Source: Sphingobacterium sp. SYP-B4668 (lineage in GTDB: Bacteria > Bacteroidota > Bacteroidia > Sphingobacteriales > Sphingobacteriaceae). From it: 64,000 nt of DNA. Shown here in pieces: positions 43,130-51,692 of the stretch. Where the stretch lies: assembly GCF_027627455.1 (NCBI RefSeq), contig NZ_CP115483.1:620001-684000 (forward strand), in the 5' to 3' direction. The notes beneath the pieces were generated by a model, which was given only the letters and a program-made list of their open reading frames with translations, was not told the origin of the DNA and searched no databases. The translations under genes and the position numbers were made by a program. Within the stretch, counting starts at the first letter, position 1, and the number at the start of each line of letters is the position of its first letter.

Positions 43130-44529
43130 ATTGTTTCTGCTATTTCCAGTGCTTTTCTCAAGGCTGCAATTTTATTGTTCACTTCTTGCAATTCCATCTC
43201 TGGATCAGAATCTAAGACGATTCCCCCTCCAGCTTGATAATGCAACAGGTTTTGCTTACTAAGGAATGAACGGATCATAATCGCGTGATTGAAATCTCCG
43301 TTAAATCCCATATAGCCGATGGCTCCACTATAAAAAGATCGTTGTTGTCCTTCATAACGATCAATAAGTGTTAATGCCATATGCTTAGGGGCGCCACTTA
43401 AGGTTCCAGCGGGATACGTGTCACCAACCACATCAAATGGATTGATATCTTTTTTCAGTTGCCCGGTGACCTTAGAAACCAAATGGATGATATGCGAGTA
43501 ATATTGCGCTTCCTTATAAGAGCGCACCGTCACCTGATCACAATGTCTACTCAAATCGTTCCGGGCTAGGTCTACCAACATGACATGTTCCGATGTCTCT
43601 TTTGGATCGTTTTTCAGTGCTTCGGCTATTTTTTCATCTTTTTCCATATCCCCGGTCCGTTTGAATGTACCAGCGATTGGGTAGATGGCAGCCTCATTTT
43701 TTTTGATGGTTAATTGTGCTTCGGGGGAAGAACCGAAGATTTTAAAATCGCCATAGTCAAAATAGAATAAGTAGGGGGAAGGATTAATAGATCGTAAAGC
43801 TCTGTATACATTAAATTCATCACCCAGGAATGGTGTTGCAAACGCACGTGAAGGGACAATCTGGAACACATCTCCTCTTTGGATATGTTTGATCATTTTA
43901 CGCACAAGCTCACGATGCTGCTCGTCCGTGCGATTGGAGGTCTCCGGTCCGCTTGTCCGGAATTCATATTCCGGGAAGTTTTTGTTTTGGATGAGGTATT
44001 CCAGCTTGTCAAGGCCCGATTGCTCATCGTCTAAAAGATGCTCAAAGATATAAAGCTGATTACGGAAATGGTCTATGGCAATGACATATTTATAAATATG
44101 ATATTGCATAAAAGGGATATCGCGTTTTGGGTCGACAGGCGTGGTTAACTTAATGTCTTCAAAGTGTTCGATACAATCGAAAGTAAAATAGCCAAACAAC
44201 CCATTTGTAATCACATTGACTTCAGGTTCATTAGCCTCTGAAAACTGCTTTCTGAAAGCAGATATTTCTTCTCGTAGATTGATGCCTACTATATTTTTAT
44301 GTTCAGTCTGGTGATTCGGATAGCTGATTTCCAATGTCTGTTTATTCAGTTTGATACCCGCTACAGGTTGACAACAAATGTAACTGATATTGTTGTCCCG
44401 ACTGTGGTAGTCCGAGCTCTCCAGCAAAAGGCTATTAGGGAAGGCATCCCGTAGCCGTAAATAGATACTTACCGGTGTCGTGGTATCGGCAAGTATCTTT
44501 TTGAAATTCGTTTTAAACGTATATGACAT
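43126..44529 (-). CDS. trpE: Anthranilate synthase component I
   Basis: 467 residues of the chorismate-binding enzyme family. Diagnostic motifs: VFQIVPSRAF, SPEAQLTIK, YPIAGTFKRTGD, HVMLVDLARNDL, PAGTLSGAPKHMAL, and GGGIVLDSDPE. With TrpG it makes anthranilate from chorismate and glutamine. The N-terminal half contains the possible feedback site, LLESS at the usual place for tryptophan binding. First structural gene after the attenuator. Confidence 0.94.
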   Translation of the reverse strand: MSYTFKTNFKKILADTTTPVSIYLRLRDAFPNSLLLESSDYHSRDNNISYICCQPVAGIKLNKQTLEISYPNHQTEHKNIVGINLREEISAFRKQFSEANEPEVNVITNGLFGYFTFDCIEHFEDIKLTTPVDPKRDIPFMQYHIYKYVIAIDHFRNQLYIFEHLLDDEQSGLDKLEYLIQNKNFPEYEFRTSGPETSNRTDEQHRELVRKMIKHIQRGDVFQIVPSRAFATPFLGDEFNVYRALRSINPSPYLFYFDYGDFKIFGSSPEAQLTIKKNEAAIYPIAGTFKRTGDMEKDEKIAEALKNDPKETSEHVMLVDLARNDLSRHCDQVTVRSYKEAQYYSHIIHLVSKVTGQLKKDINPFDVVGDTYPAGTLSGAPKHMALTLIDRYEGQQRSFYSGAIGYMGFNGDFNHAIMIRSFLSKQNLLHYQAGGGIVLDSDPEMELQEVNNKIAALRKALEIAETI

Positions 44530-44556
44530 GAATTCTTATTTTTTAATTTTTTTACA

Positions 44557-44587
44557 ACAAAAAACCCGACGTTTTCTTCGCGTCGGG
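44557..44587 (-). terminator. trp attenuator terminator
   Basis: Read on the minus strand: CCCGACG (44581-44587) - nine-base loop - CGTCGGG (44565-44571) - TTTTTT. It lies 28 bases before the trpE ATG. The segment CACCCGA of the first arm (44583-44589) can instead pair with TCGGGTG in the leader-peptide coding region (44642-44648), which would prevent the terminator. Confidence 0.9.
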
Positions 44588-44637
44588 TGAACTTCCATAA
44601 GTGGTTTTGGTTGATTATGAAATATTTTGACAATACA

Positions 44638-44700
44638 CTAGCACCCGATGCAATTTGCGTCCGGCCACCACCATGTATTGTTTAATTGAATTGTCAACAT
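44638..44700 (-). CDS. trpL: trp operon leader peptide with three consecutive Trp codons
   Basis: 20-residue ORF, ATG at 44698-44700 (minus), stop TAG at 44638-44640. Codons 10-12 are TGG TGG TGG inside the peptide NNTWWWPDANC. It lies between the promoter box (44708-44715) and the attenuator hairpin (44557-44587). Ribosomes stalled at the Trp codons when tryptophan is scarce would free TCGGGTG (44642-44648) to form the antiterminator, letting trpE-trpC be transcribed. Not in the ORF-length range of gene callers. Confidence 0.88.
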   Translation of the reverse strand: MLTIQLNNTWWWPDANCIGC

Positions 44701-44707
44701 TATATCA

Positions 44708-44737
44708 CAAATTTATAAAAAAAATTCATAATGCAAA
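44708..44737 (-). promoter_or_regulatory. trp operon promoter (TTTG-N18-TAAATTTG)
   Basis: Minus strand: -33 box TTTG at 44734-44737, 18-base spacer, -7 box TAAATTTG at 44708-44715. This is the best promoter match in the window. The leader-peptide ATG lies only 7 bases after the -7 box, so its 5' UTR is very short or absent. Confidence 0.75.
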
Positions 44738-44774
44738 TTTTATGTGACAAAAAAATAAAAAAAAGGCTTTTTCG

Positions 44775-45452
44775 TTACTCATTTAATAAATCTGGGCGTC
44801 GTTCTTTAGTTCTTTGTAACTGCTGTTCATCTCTCCATGCCGAAATTTTAGCTTCATTGCCACTTAGCAATATCTCTGGTACTTTGTGTCCATTCCACTC
44901 TGCTGGGCGCGTATAAATTGGAGCATCCAATAGCCCGTCTTGAAATGAGTCTGATAAAGCCGAAGTTTCATCCGACAATACCCCAGGGATTAGCCTGATT
45001 ATCGCATCTGTCAAGATGGCGGCAGGAAGCTCACCTCCAGAAAGAACATAATCTCCAATTGAGATTTCCCTTGTAACGAATATATCCCGAATACGTTGAT
45101 CGATTCCTTTGTAGTGTCCACATAGGATCATCATATTACCTCTAGTTGAAAGTGTATTGGCAATTTCTTGATTTAAGGTTTCGCCATCGGGGGTCATAAA
45201 GATAATTTCATCATATTTTCGCTCGGTTTGTAGATGCTCAATACATTTGGCAAAAGGCTCAATCTGCATTACCATACCCGAGCCACCACCGTAGGGATAA
45301 TCATCTACAGACTTCTGTTTATTCGAAGCATAATCTCGCAAATTATGAACCACAATCTCGGCCAATCCTTTTTTTTGCGCGCGTTGCAAAATAGAATGTG
45401 CAAATGGGCTTGTCAGTAAATCGGGTAATACGGTAATAATATCAAATCGCAT
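44775..45452 (-). CDS. trmD: tRNA (guanine37-N1)-methyltransferase
   Basis: 225 residues, usual TrmD length. SPOUT fold with the knot motifs [24 protein letters not shown] and [14 protein letters not shown] plus the C-terminal tRNA-binding domain ([16 protein letters not shown]). Makes m1G37 in tRNAs to prevent frameshifting. A TATCTTTG box ends only 4 bases before its ATG. Confidence 0.95.
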   Translation of the reverse strand: MRFDIITVLPDLLTSPFAHSILQRAQKKGLAEIVVHNLRDYASNKQKSVDDYPYGGGSGMVMQIEPFAKCIEHLQTERKYDEIIFMTPDGETLNQEIANTLSTRGNMMILCGHYKGIDQRIRDIFVTREISIGDYVLSGGELPAAILTDAIIRLIPGVLSDETSALSDSFQDGLLDAPIYTRPAEWNGHKVPEILLSGNEAKISAWRDEQQLQRTKERRPDLLNE

Positions 45453-45456
45453 ACCG

Positions 45457-45464
45457 CAAAGATA
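45457..45464 (-). promoter_or_regulatory. -7 box TATCTTTG abutting trmD
   Basis: Exact TAnnTTTG match ending 4 bases before the trmD ATG at 45452. If used, transcription would begin at or inside the start codon (leaderless mRNA). No good -33 box at 17-23 bases. Confidence 0.4.
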
Positions 45465-45782
45465 ATGAATCGCTCATCAAGAGCGCGTATGGGCAAAAGA
45501 ATATCTGTTGTTTTTCATCTAAATCAATTCGCTTTTGTAGGGAGGGTTTTATGTTTTTTATAAAAAGATTGTAACAATTTATTTAAAGCTTCACTAATTC
45601 AATAAAAAACACCGCGAATCAAAGCTATGATAGGAATACCCTGAAAAAAATGTTGCATTCTCGGCGGGATGGGATATTGTAATGCAGCTTTACCAACTAT
45701 GGGGAGGTAGTGAATGCAGGAAGAGGTTGTCCCAGTTTGTGAAACAATCCCATCCTCATACCTTCTGTAACGAAGTAGGGGC
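45465..45782. other. Intergenic stretch without recognisable gene
   Basis: About 318 bases between trmD and the small lipoprotein gene. An ORF of 67 codons on the minus strand (45599-45802) overlaps the end of the lipoprotein gene and shows no signal, domain or codon pattern I would support. I see no terminator with a convincing stem, and nothing else. Confidence 0.5.
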
Positions 45783-45959
45783 TTAATCTTTTCGTCCCCC
45801 AAATAATTTGGCCAATATCCAGATTAGAAGTGCTAGTACTACAACGACCATAATTACACCAGACCATACGCCTGCTTTAAATATCCCCTCAATTGCAGCA
45901 CAGCTGCTGAGAAGACTAGTTGCCATAACGACCAATGCTATCGGAAATATTCTCTTCAT
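45783..45959 (-). CDS. Small membrane lipoprotein, 58 residues
   Basis: ATG at 45959, stop TAA at 45783; too short for many gene callers. Sequence features: signal with lipobox LSSC (Cys at residue 20), a short linker (AAIEGIFKAG), a hydrophobic segment at about 33-52 (GVIMVVVVLALLIWILAKLF) and a basic tail (GGRKD). Similar small proteins are widespread in Sphingobacteria by my recollection, without known role. Lipid plus membrane helix would fix it in the envelope. Confidence 0.75.
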   Translation of the reverse strand: MKRIFPIALVVMATSLLSSCAAIEGIFKAGVWSGVIMVVVVLALLIWILAKLFGGRKD

Positions 45960-46150
45960 AATATCTTTTTTATACTGTATTTCAATAACAATCCAGACAT
46001 CAAAAAGTTCTGAATCAGCTTTTTTATCCGATGATAAAGCATTTGATAGTGTTCTCTCCCGTGTAGACCTCTTGTGGTTACTTCCCCAATGATGCTTGAT
46101 AGCGTTTATATAAATTCTGATTTAATAAAGACTTAAGACATAATTACTAG

Positions 46151-46205
46151 AGGATTAACAGAGGGTTGATAGAGGTCATACCTCTATCAACCCTCTGTTA
46201 ATCCT
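46151..46205. repeat. Perfect 26-bp-arm palindrome with degenerate third copy
   Basis: Arms 46151-46176 and 46180-46205 are exact reverse complements around a 3-base loop (CAT). A related imperfect copy of the right arm follows at about 46214-46235 (16 of 22 bases). It lies in the gene-free gap between the small lipoprotein gene and metE. No T-run follows in either direction, so it is not a standard terminator. Could be a REP/MITE-type element or a protein-binding site. Confidence 0.85.
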
Positions 46206-46300
46206 TTATCTTATCTCTATTTAACCTCTACTAATAATAGCTTTATGTCGAATTATATACCATTCAATTGTGAATTGAAGTCCTATTGCATTGGCAGGTA

Positions 46301-46338
46301 AAAAAAACACCCCGTAGTATATTTCAACTACGGGGTGT
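46301..46338 (-). terminator. Intrinsic terminator after metE
   Basis: 11-bp perfect stem ACACCCCGTAG (46307-46317) / CTACGGGGTGT (46328-46338); on the minus strand the following bases are a T-run (plus-strand A-run at 46300-46306). Lies 31 bases after the metE stop. Confidence 0.88.
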
Positions 46339-46368
46339 CTCTATTTTAATATTACGAATGCTTAAAGG

Positions 46369-48681
46369 CTATTCAGCTCTAAGGATTTTGGCAGCTTCCA
46401 CCATTGACTCTAAAGCCGCTTTGGTTTCCGGCCAAGCACGTGTTTTCAATCCACAGTCAGGGTTTACCCAAAGTTGTTCTGCAGGAACTACAGCCTTAGC
46501 TTTACGTAAAAGGTCTACCATTTCTTCTGTACTTGGTACACGAGGCGAATGAATATCGTATACACCTGGACCAATGTCATTAGGATATTTAAAATCACCT
46601 GCAAAAGCGTTCAATAATTTCATTTGCGAGCGTGATGTTTCGATTGTGATTACATCAGCATCCATTGCAGCAATATCCTCAATTACATTGTTGAACTCGG
46701 AGTAACACATGTGTGTATGAATCTGGGTATTATCTTCTACATTCGATGATGATACGCGGAAAGCACGTACAGCCCAATTCAAATAATCTTTTTGATCAGC
46801 TTTACGTAAGGGTAGTCCTTCACGAATAGCAGGTTCGTCAATCTGAATGATTTTGATTCCAGCTTTTTCCAATGCCTGTACTTCGTCCAAGATGGCTAAC
46901 GCAATTTGATAAGTAGTAGTCGAACGCGGTTGGTCGTTACGTACGAATGACCATTGTAAGATTGTAACGGGGCCTGTTAACATTCCTTTTACAGGACGAT
47001 TGGTCAATGATTGTGCGTATGCCGACCACCGTACGGTCATATCTGCAGGACGGTATACGTCACCGTAAATAACCGGAGGTTTTACACAACGAGAACCGTA
47101 AGACTGTACCCATCCGTATTGCGTGAAGGCATAGCCTGCTAATTGCTCGCCAAAATATTCCACCATGTCATTACGTTCGAACTCACCGTGTACCAAAACA
47201 TCGATACCTAAATCTTCTTGCAAACGGATGGCTCTTTCAGTTTCCTCAGCAATCTCTTTGTCGTACACTTCTTGCGTAATAGCTCCCTTTTTCAAATCTG
47301 CTCTCCATTTACGAACGTCTTTGGTTTGCGGGAATGAACCGATAGTAGTAGTAGCGAAAGCAGGGAGACTAAATTTTGCTTGTTGAGCGAGTTTACGTGT
47401 TGCAAATGCCGATGTACGTTTAGCATCCTCATCCGTGATGTTGCTTACCCGATTTTTTACTTCTGGTTTGTGGATAAGGGGAGAGGTACGACGGCTTTCA
47501 GCAGCAGCTTTATTCGCCGCAAAGCGCTCTGCAGTATTTGCATCTACTTCGCCATCAGCCAAGATAGATAGGTCTTTTACTTCTGCTAATTTTTGCTTAG
47601 CAAATGCTAACCAATTTTTAACCTCAGCAGGAAGTGTTTCTTCGTTTTTCTCGCTGTCCAGGTCAAATGGAACGTGCAGTAATGACGATGACGTACCTAC
47701 CCATACTCTGTCTGCGCCTAAAGCAGCTATAGCTTGTTGGAGTTTTGTTAACGATTTTTCGTAATCATTTTTCCAAATGTTACGACCTTCCACCACGCCC
47801 AAGGAGAGAGTCAATGACGCCGGTACTTTTGGTAGCACAGTGTCGAGTTGATTTTCCCCGCGAACTAAATCTAGGTGTAAAGCGTGTACTGGAAGCCCTA
47901 GCGCTAAATCTTCATTGTCCTTTAAAGCTTCAAAATATGTTGTAGCGATGAGTTTAGCATTACCTGCTGCTGCACTTAATCTTTCGAATACTGAAGTGTA
48001 TAAAGCTTTTACTTTTGCATCTATGTCTAAAGCCAAATAAGGTTCATCTATCTGGATATATTTAGCACCAGCTGCGGCTAATTTCGAAAGAATTTGCTCG
48101 TAAACGGGTAATAAGTTTTCGATTAGATCGATACGGTCAAAACCTGTTTCTTTTTCTTTACCGATTAAAAGGTAAGTGATTGGACCAATGATGACCGGCT
48201 TTGTTTCAATGCCAGCTGTCTTAGCCTCGTTGTATTCGTTTAGAAACTTTTCAGAAGTTAACTTGAATGTTTGACCTTTAGTGAATTCAGGAACCATGTA
48301 ATGGTAATTCGTGTCAAACCATTTTGTCATTTCAGAAGCTGTGACGTCGATTCCATCTTGTTGGAAACCCCGCGCCATAGCAAAATAAAGATCTAAGCTA
48401 TAGTTGTTGTCTACTTTGCTTAATAAGGTATTGTATCGAGCTGGAATAGCACCAACTGTCAATGAAAGGTCTAATACTTGATCATAGAATGAAAAATCAT
48501 TGGAAGGAATCAAATCGATGCCCGCATCTTTCTGAGTTTTCCAATTTGCTTCACGGATTTCTTTAGCTGCCTGTAATAATTCTTCCGCAGAAATCTTCTT
48601 AGCCCAATATGCCTCGTTAGCTTTCTTCAATTCGCGGAAAGGTCCCACTCTTGGGTAACCTAAGTTGTTTGTAATTAACAT
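46369..48681 (-). CDS. metE: Cobalamin-independent methionine synthase
   Basis: 770 residues, both halves complete. N-terminal domain starts with NNLGYPRVGPFRELKKA; C-terminal catalytic domain begins around FATTTIGSFPQTKDVRKWR. Zinc ligands are visible in HTHMCYSEFNNV (His, Cys), an Asp/Glu in IIQIDEPAIREGLP, and NPDCGLKTRAW (Cys). It methylates homocysteine from 5-methyl-THF polyglutamate. A SAM-I riboswitch in its leader explains regulation. Confidence 0.96.
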   Translation of the reverse strand: MLITNNLGYPRVGPFRELKKANEAYWAKKISAEELLQAAKEIREANWKTQKDAGIDLIPSNDFSFYDQVLDLSLTVGAIPARYNTLLSKVDNNYSLDLYFAMARGFQQDGIDVTASEMTKWFDTNYHYMVPEFTKGQTFKLTSEKFLNEYNEAKTAGIETKPVIIGPITYLLIGKEKETGFDRIDLIENLLPVYEQILSKLAAAGAKYIQIDEPYLALDIDAKVKALYTSVFERLSAAAGNAKLIATTYFEALKDNEDLALGLPVHALHLDLVRGENQLDTVLPKVPASLTLSLGVVEGRNIWKNDYEKSLTKLQQAIAALGADRVWVGTSSSLLHVPFDLDSEKNEETLPAEVKNWLAFAKQKLAEVKDLSILADGEVDANTAERFAANKAAAESRRTSPLIHKPEVKNRVSNITDEDAKRTSAFATRKLAQQAKFSLPAFATTTIGSFPQTKDVRKWRADLKKGAITQEVYDKEIAEETERAIRLQEDLGIDVLVHGEFERNDMVEYFGEQLAGYAFTQYGWVQSYGSRCVKPPVIYGDVYRPADMTVRWSAYAQSLTNRPVKGMLTGPVTILQWSFVRNDQPRSTTTYQIALAILDEVQALEKAGIKIIQIDEPAIREGLPLRKADQKDYLNWAVRAFRVSSSNVEDNTQIHTHMCYSEFNNVIEDIAAMDADVITIETSRSQMKLLNAFAGDFKYPNDIGPGVYDIHSPRVPSTEEMVDLLRKAKAVVPAEQLWVNPDCGLKTRAWPETKAALESMVEAAKILRAE

Positions 48682-48751
48682 ACTATTTCCTTATTAATTG
48701 TTATCTAAATTATTTATTGCTAAAGAGGAAGGACACCAGATGTAGTGACTT

Positions 48752-48860
48752 CGGCTTATCTTTCCCTCTTCCATGAAGGGGGGTAGAATTTAGCACCTTG
48801 TCAAGTGACAGGTTGCTAAGGCTTCTTCGGGTCTATTCCCTCGGCCTTTCTCTATAAGCG
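48752..48860 (-). ncRNA. SAM-I (S-box) riboswitch
   Basis: On the minus strand, in order: CTTATAGAGAAAGGCCGAGGGA, TAGACCCGAAGAAGCC, TTAGCAACCTGTC, ACAAGGTGCTAAATTCTACC and AAAGATAAGCCG. This is the conserved core of the SAM-I aptamer (P1 closed by CTTAT/ATAAG). It precedes metE (start 48681); S-adenosylmethionine should lower MetE. I do not see a clear terminator after it, so the output may act on translation. Confidence 0.93.
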
Positions 48861-48912
48861 ACGCTAATATCGGAATAAGAATTGATATTACAAAAAAGAA
48901 CAGATAAAAAAG

Positions 48913-48970
48913 AAAAAAAGGATTGAAACTGATGGTTGAACTTCTAGGTTCCAACTCATTTTCAATCCTT
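48913..48970. terminator. Long imperfect hairpin between riboswitch leader and response-regulator gene
   Basis: Arms around 48919-48939 and 48950-48970 pair through GGATTGAAA...TTTCAATCC with internal mismatches; flanked by A-run and T-rich sequence. Probably the terminator of the response-regulator transcript (minus strand). Confidence 0.6.
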
Positions 48971-49000
48971 TCGGTATGCCTTCTATTCTATATTAATGCG

Positions 49001-49687
49001 TTAGCTCACGAGCAATTTGTATCCTTTACCGTGTACATTAACAATTTCTACATTTGAATCTTGCTTGAGATATTTTCGTAATTTGCTTAGGAAAACGTCC
49101 ATACTTCTACCTGTAAAATAGTTGTCGTCATGCCAGATCTTTAGTAACGCCTCCTCCCGGGTCAGGACATCATTCTTTTTGAGGCACAGGAGTCGGAGCA
49201 GCTCAGCTTCTTTTGTGGAGAGTTTTTGCTGTTGGCCTTTGTAAGAAATTTGCTGACTGGTGTAGTCAAAGAAGTAATCGCCAATTTCAAACTTGTCTGC
49301 GACTTCCTCATCTTTTTCACGGGAGCTTCTTTTTAAAAGAGCGTGTATGCGTAACAAGAGTTCTTCTACTCGAAAGGGTTTGGTGATATAATCGTCCCCA
49401 CCAAGTTCAAATGCTTGAGTTTTATCCTCCATCATGCCTTTGGCGGTAGCATAAATAATCGGGACAGTGGTGTTGGTTTTACGGATGTCCTTACCAAGTG
49501 TGAACCCATCTTTTTTAGGCATCATCACATCTAGTATGCAGAGGTCGTATTCATCCTTATGAAAGGCGGTGAGCGCTTCCTCTCCATCCTGGCATAGCGT
49601 GACATCAAACTTGCTTTTTAATTCAAGATAGTCCTTTAATAATTCCCCTAAGTTTGGATCGTCTTCCGCTAATAATATTTTTTGCAT
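49001..49687 (-). CDS. Response regulator, OmpR/PhoB type
   Basis: 228 residues: receiver domain (D9-D10 acidic pair, phosphoacceptor D53 in LCILDVMMPKKDGF) and a winged-helix DNA-binding domain (LLRLLCLKKNDVLTREEALLKIW, NVHGKGYKLLV). Partner of the histidine kinase 54 bases upstream. Target genes unknown. Confidence 0.93.
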   Translation of the reverse strand: MQKILLAEDDPNLGELLKDYLELKSKFDVTLCQDGEEALTAFHKDEYDLCILDVMMPKKDGFTLGKDIRKTNTTVPIIYATAKGMMEDKTQAFELGGDDYITKPFRVEELLLRIHALLKRSSREKDEEVADKFEIGDYFFDYTSQQISYKGQQQKLSTKEAELLRLLCLKKNDVLTREEALLKIWHDDNYFTGRSMDVFLSKLRKYLKQDSNVEIVNVHGKGYKLLVS

Positions 49688-49740
49688 AATTCGCGTATTT
49701 GTTCATTGGACAATTGCAGATGGAAATTCATCCGCGTTAG

Positions 49741-51561
49741 TTATAGTTTGTAACCCTTTAGCGGCAATGTTACATCAAAATGTGTGCCTTTATCTTTCTC
49801 ACTTTTTACCTGTATACGTCCGTCTAATCGTTTGATTATGTCATTTACATAACTCAAGCCTAGGCCAAAACCCTTTACATTGTGAATGTTGCCTGTCGGA
49901 ATGCGATAGAATTGGTCAAATATCTTTTGTTGTTGTTCTCGGGTCATGCCAATACCGTTGTCAGCAACAGAGATGACAATTGTATTTTTGTGGTTATGAG
50001 TTTTCACTACGATGTGTGGCGCATGGCGACTGTATTTGATGGCATTGTCTACCAAGTTGAATAGTACGTTGGAAAGGTGGAGTTCGTCTCCAATGACGGT
50101 ATCTTCCTTCGCTTCTAAATATACTTCTAACGTACCTTTTGATTTCTGAAGCTGTAAATTCATACTGTCCAGTACAGCATTAGTGAGTTCATTTATACGC
50201 ACGTCGATGCGGTCAATTTTAAGGTTTTCTTTTTCTAATCTAGCGATGTTGAGCACTCGTTCGATATGGTCACCTAATCTGATATTTTCGTCATATATGA
50301 TATTTGCAAGTCTATTTACCCTTTTTTGGTCGGTTATGATTTCGGGGTCACGTAGCGATTCGCTCGCAATCATGATAGTCGCAACAGGCGTCTTAAATTC
50401 GTGCGTCATGTTGTTGATGAAGTCAGTTTTCATCTCTGATATTTTCTTTTGTCGATAAATAGTGGTCAGCGTATAGGCAAAACAACCAATCAAAAGAACT
50501 AATAATGCGCCCATTGGAAAGAAAAGATAGCCCATGTTGTCCATGATGATATTCTTTTTATTTGGAAAAGAAATAGTCAGCTTTCCAGGTGCATTTCCGA
50601 GATCTCCTTGAAATAATAAGGTGGAATAGCTATTGTGTTTTTGGGGTTTGTCTAATTCCCCTAATGTATTGATGTTGTATATGAGATTGTTGTTCTCCCT
50701 GACTTCAATATTGAATTCTGATGTAATATCCCGATTCAATAATTCTTTGGAAATTTCGCGCTCCAAAAATGGTAGGTTAATGCGTTCTTTTAGAGGTTTT
50801 TTTGATAACTCTATGCTAGCTGCAAAATCCTCTATTACATCTGTTTTTTTTCCTCCCATCACTGCGATGCTGTCGTATAGATTGGCTGCATCATTTAATT
50901 GTGTGAGCTTTAACTTCCTTTCTAGCTCATGGATGCGAAGGGCTAATTTCATATCCGCGCGGGGGGGGAGGGTTTTTATTGTAAACCCTATGGCATTGAG
51001 GTCATATAGGTTGTAGTAAGCCAAATACCTGCTGCTGTCATCTTTCCCATCTACTTGTGCTATTTTCTCTACTGCATATACTTCAATAGAGTTGTCTACG
51101 GCGTTATCTTCGTAGTTAATGCCTTGTGAGATCTTGAGTTTGACAAGGTAATTGTATCGAGTACGGCGAATGTAGGTCTCGTAAAATGAATTTTCAATGG
51201 ATACGACAATAGGATAGCTCATTTTGAGATGGTCTTCTGCGTCTTTAAATTTTTGCTGTGTTTCGTATTGTCGTACTCGAAGACTTTCAATTTGCTTTTG
51301 TATGTTGATTTGCTCTTCTAGGCGTTTTTGCTCGCGTTCATATTTTTCTTGATTACTTTTTTGCTGTGTTTTGGCAAATGCCATGACTTCATGCTTCTCG
51401 ACTTTTGAAGCTACGGTTGACAATGAGGCATTTACAGCTTCGTCAAAGAGTTGAGATTTTTGACGAAAGGAATCTCGAATAAAAAAGTACTGCATAGCCA
51501 TTACCCCCAATAGGGCAATTGACATCAAACCAATAATGACTGTGATACTTTTTTGTTTCAT
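49741..51561 (-). CDS. Sensor histidine kinase
   Basis: 606 residues: N-terminal membrane helix (about 7-27), a long periplasmic domain with a coiled-coil stretch rich in Gln/Lys/Glu (55-115), a second membrane helix (about 343-367), then HisKA with the H-box MTHEFKTPVAT (His387) and HATPase with N, G1 and G2 boxes (DNAIKYS, VADNGIGM, GFGLGLSY). Forms a two-component pair with the downstream response regulator. Sensed signal unknown. Confidence 0.92.
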   Translation of the reverse strand: MKQKSITVIIGLMSIALLGVMAMQYFFIRDSFRQKSQLFDEAVNASLSTVASKVEKHEVMAFAKTQQKSNQEKYEREQKRLEEQINIQKQIESLRVRQYETQQKFKDAEDHLKMSYPIVVSIENSFYETYIRRTRYNYLVKLKISQGINYEDNAVDNSIEVYAVEKIAQVDGKDDSSRYLAYYNLYDLNAIGFTIKTLPPRADMKLALRIHELERKLKLTQLNDAANLYDSIAVMGGKKTDVIEDFAASIELSKKPLKERINLPFLEREISKELLNRDITSEFNIEVRENNNLIYNINTLGELDKPQKHNSYSTLLFQGDLGNAPGKLTISFPNKKNIIMDNMGYLFFPMGALLVLLIGCFAYTLTTIYRQKKISEMKTDFINNMTHEFKTPVATIMIASESLRDPEIITDQKRVNRLANIIYDENIRLGDHIERVLNIARLEKENLKIDRIDVRINELTNAVLDSMNLQLQKSKGTLEVYLEAKEDTVIGDELHLSNVLFNLVDNAIKYSRHAPHIVVKTHNHKNTIVISVADNGIGMTREQQQKIFDQFYRIPTGNIHNVKGFGLGLSYVNDIIKRLDGRIQVKSEKDKGTHFDVTLPLKGYKL

Positions 51562-51692
51562 TTATTACAAAAATAGGAATGCTTTATGTTCATATTTTCC
51601 ATTTAACACTATTTAACAGCTGTTTATGGAAGTTATTTGGTCCTTGGACGGAAATTTTCTAAATTTAATGGAATTAATTAAGCACTTTATTT

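Noticed and set aside
45599..45802. 67-codon minus-strand ORF
   Set aside because: Overlaps the small lipoprotein gene end, no signal or recognisable motif.
45808..46092. 94-codon plus-strand ORF
   Set aside because: Antisense to the small lipoprotein gene; composition (Thr/Ser/Ile runs) is that of the complement of a membrane helix.
47435..47764. 109-codon plus-strand ORF inside metE
   Set aside because: Antisense shadow of the coding frame of metE.
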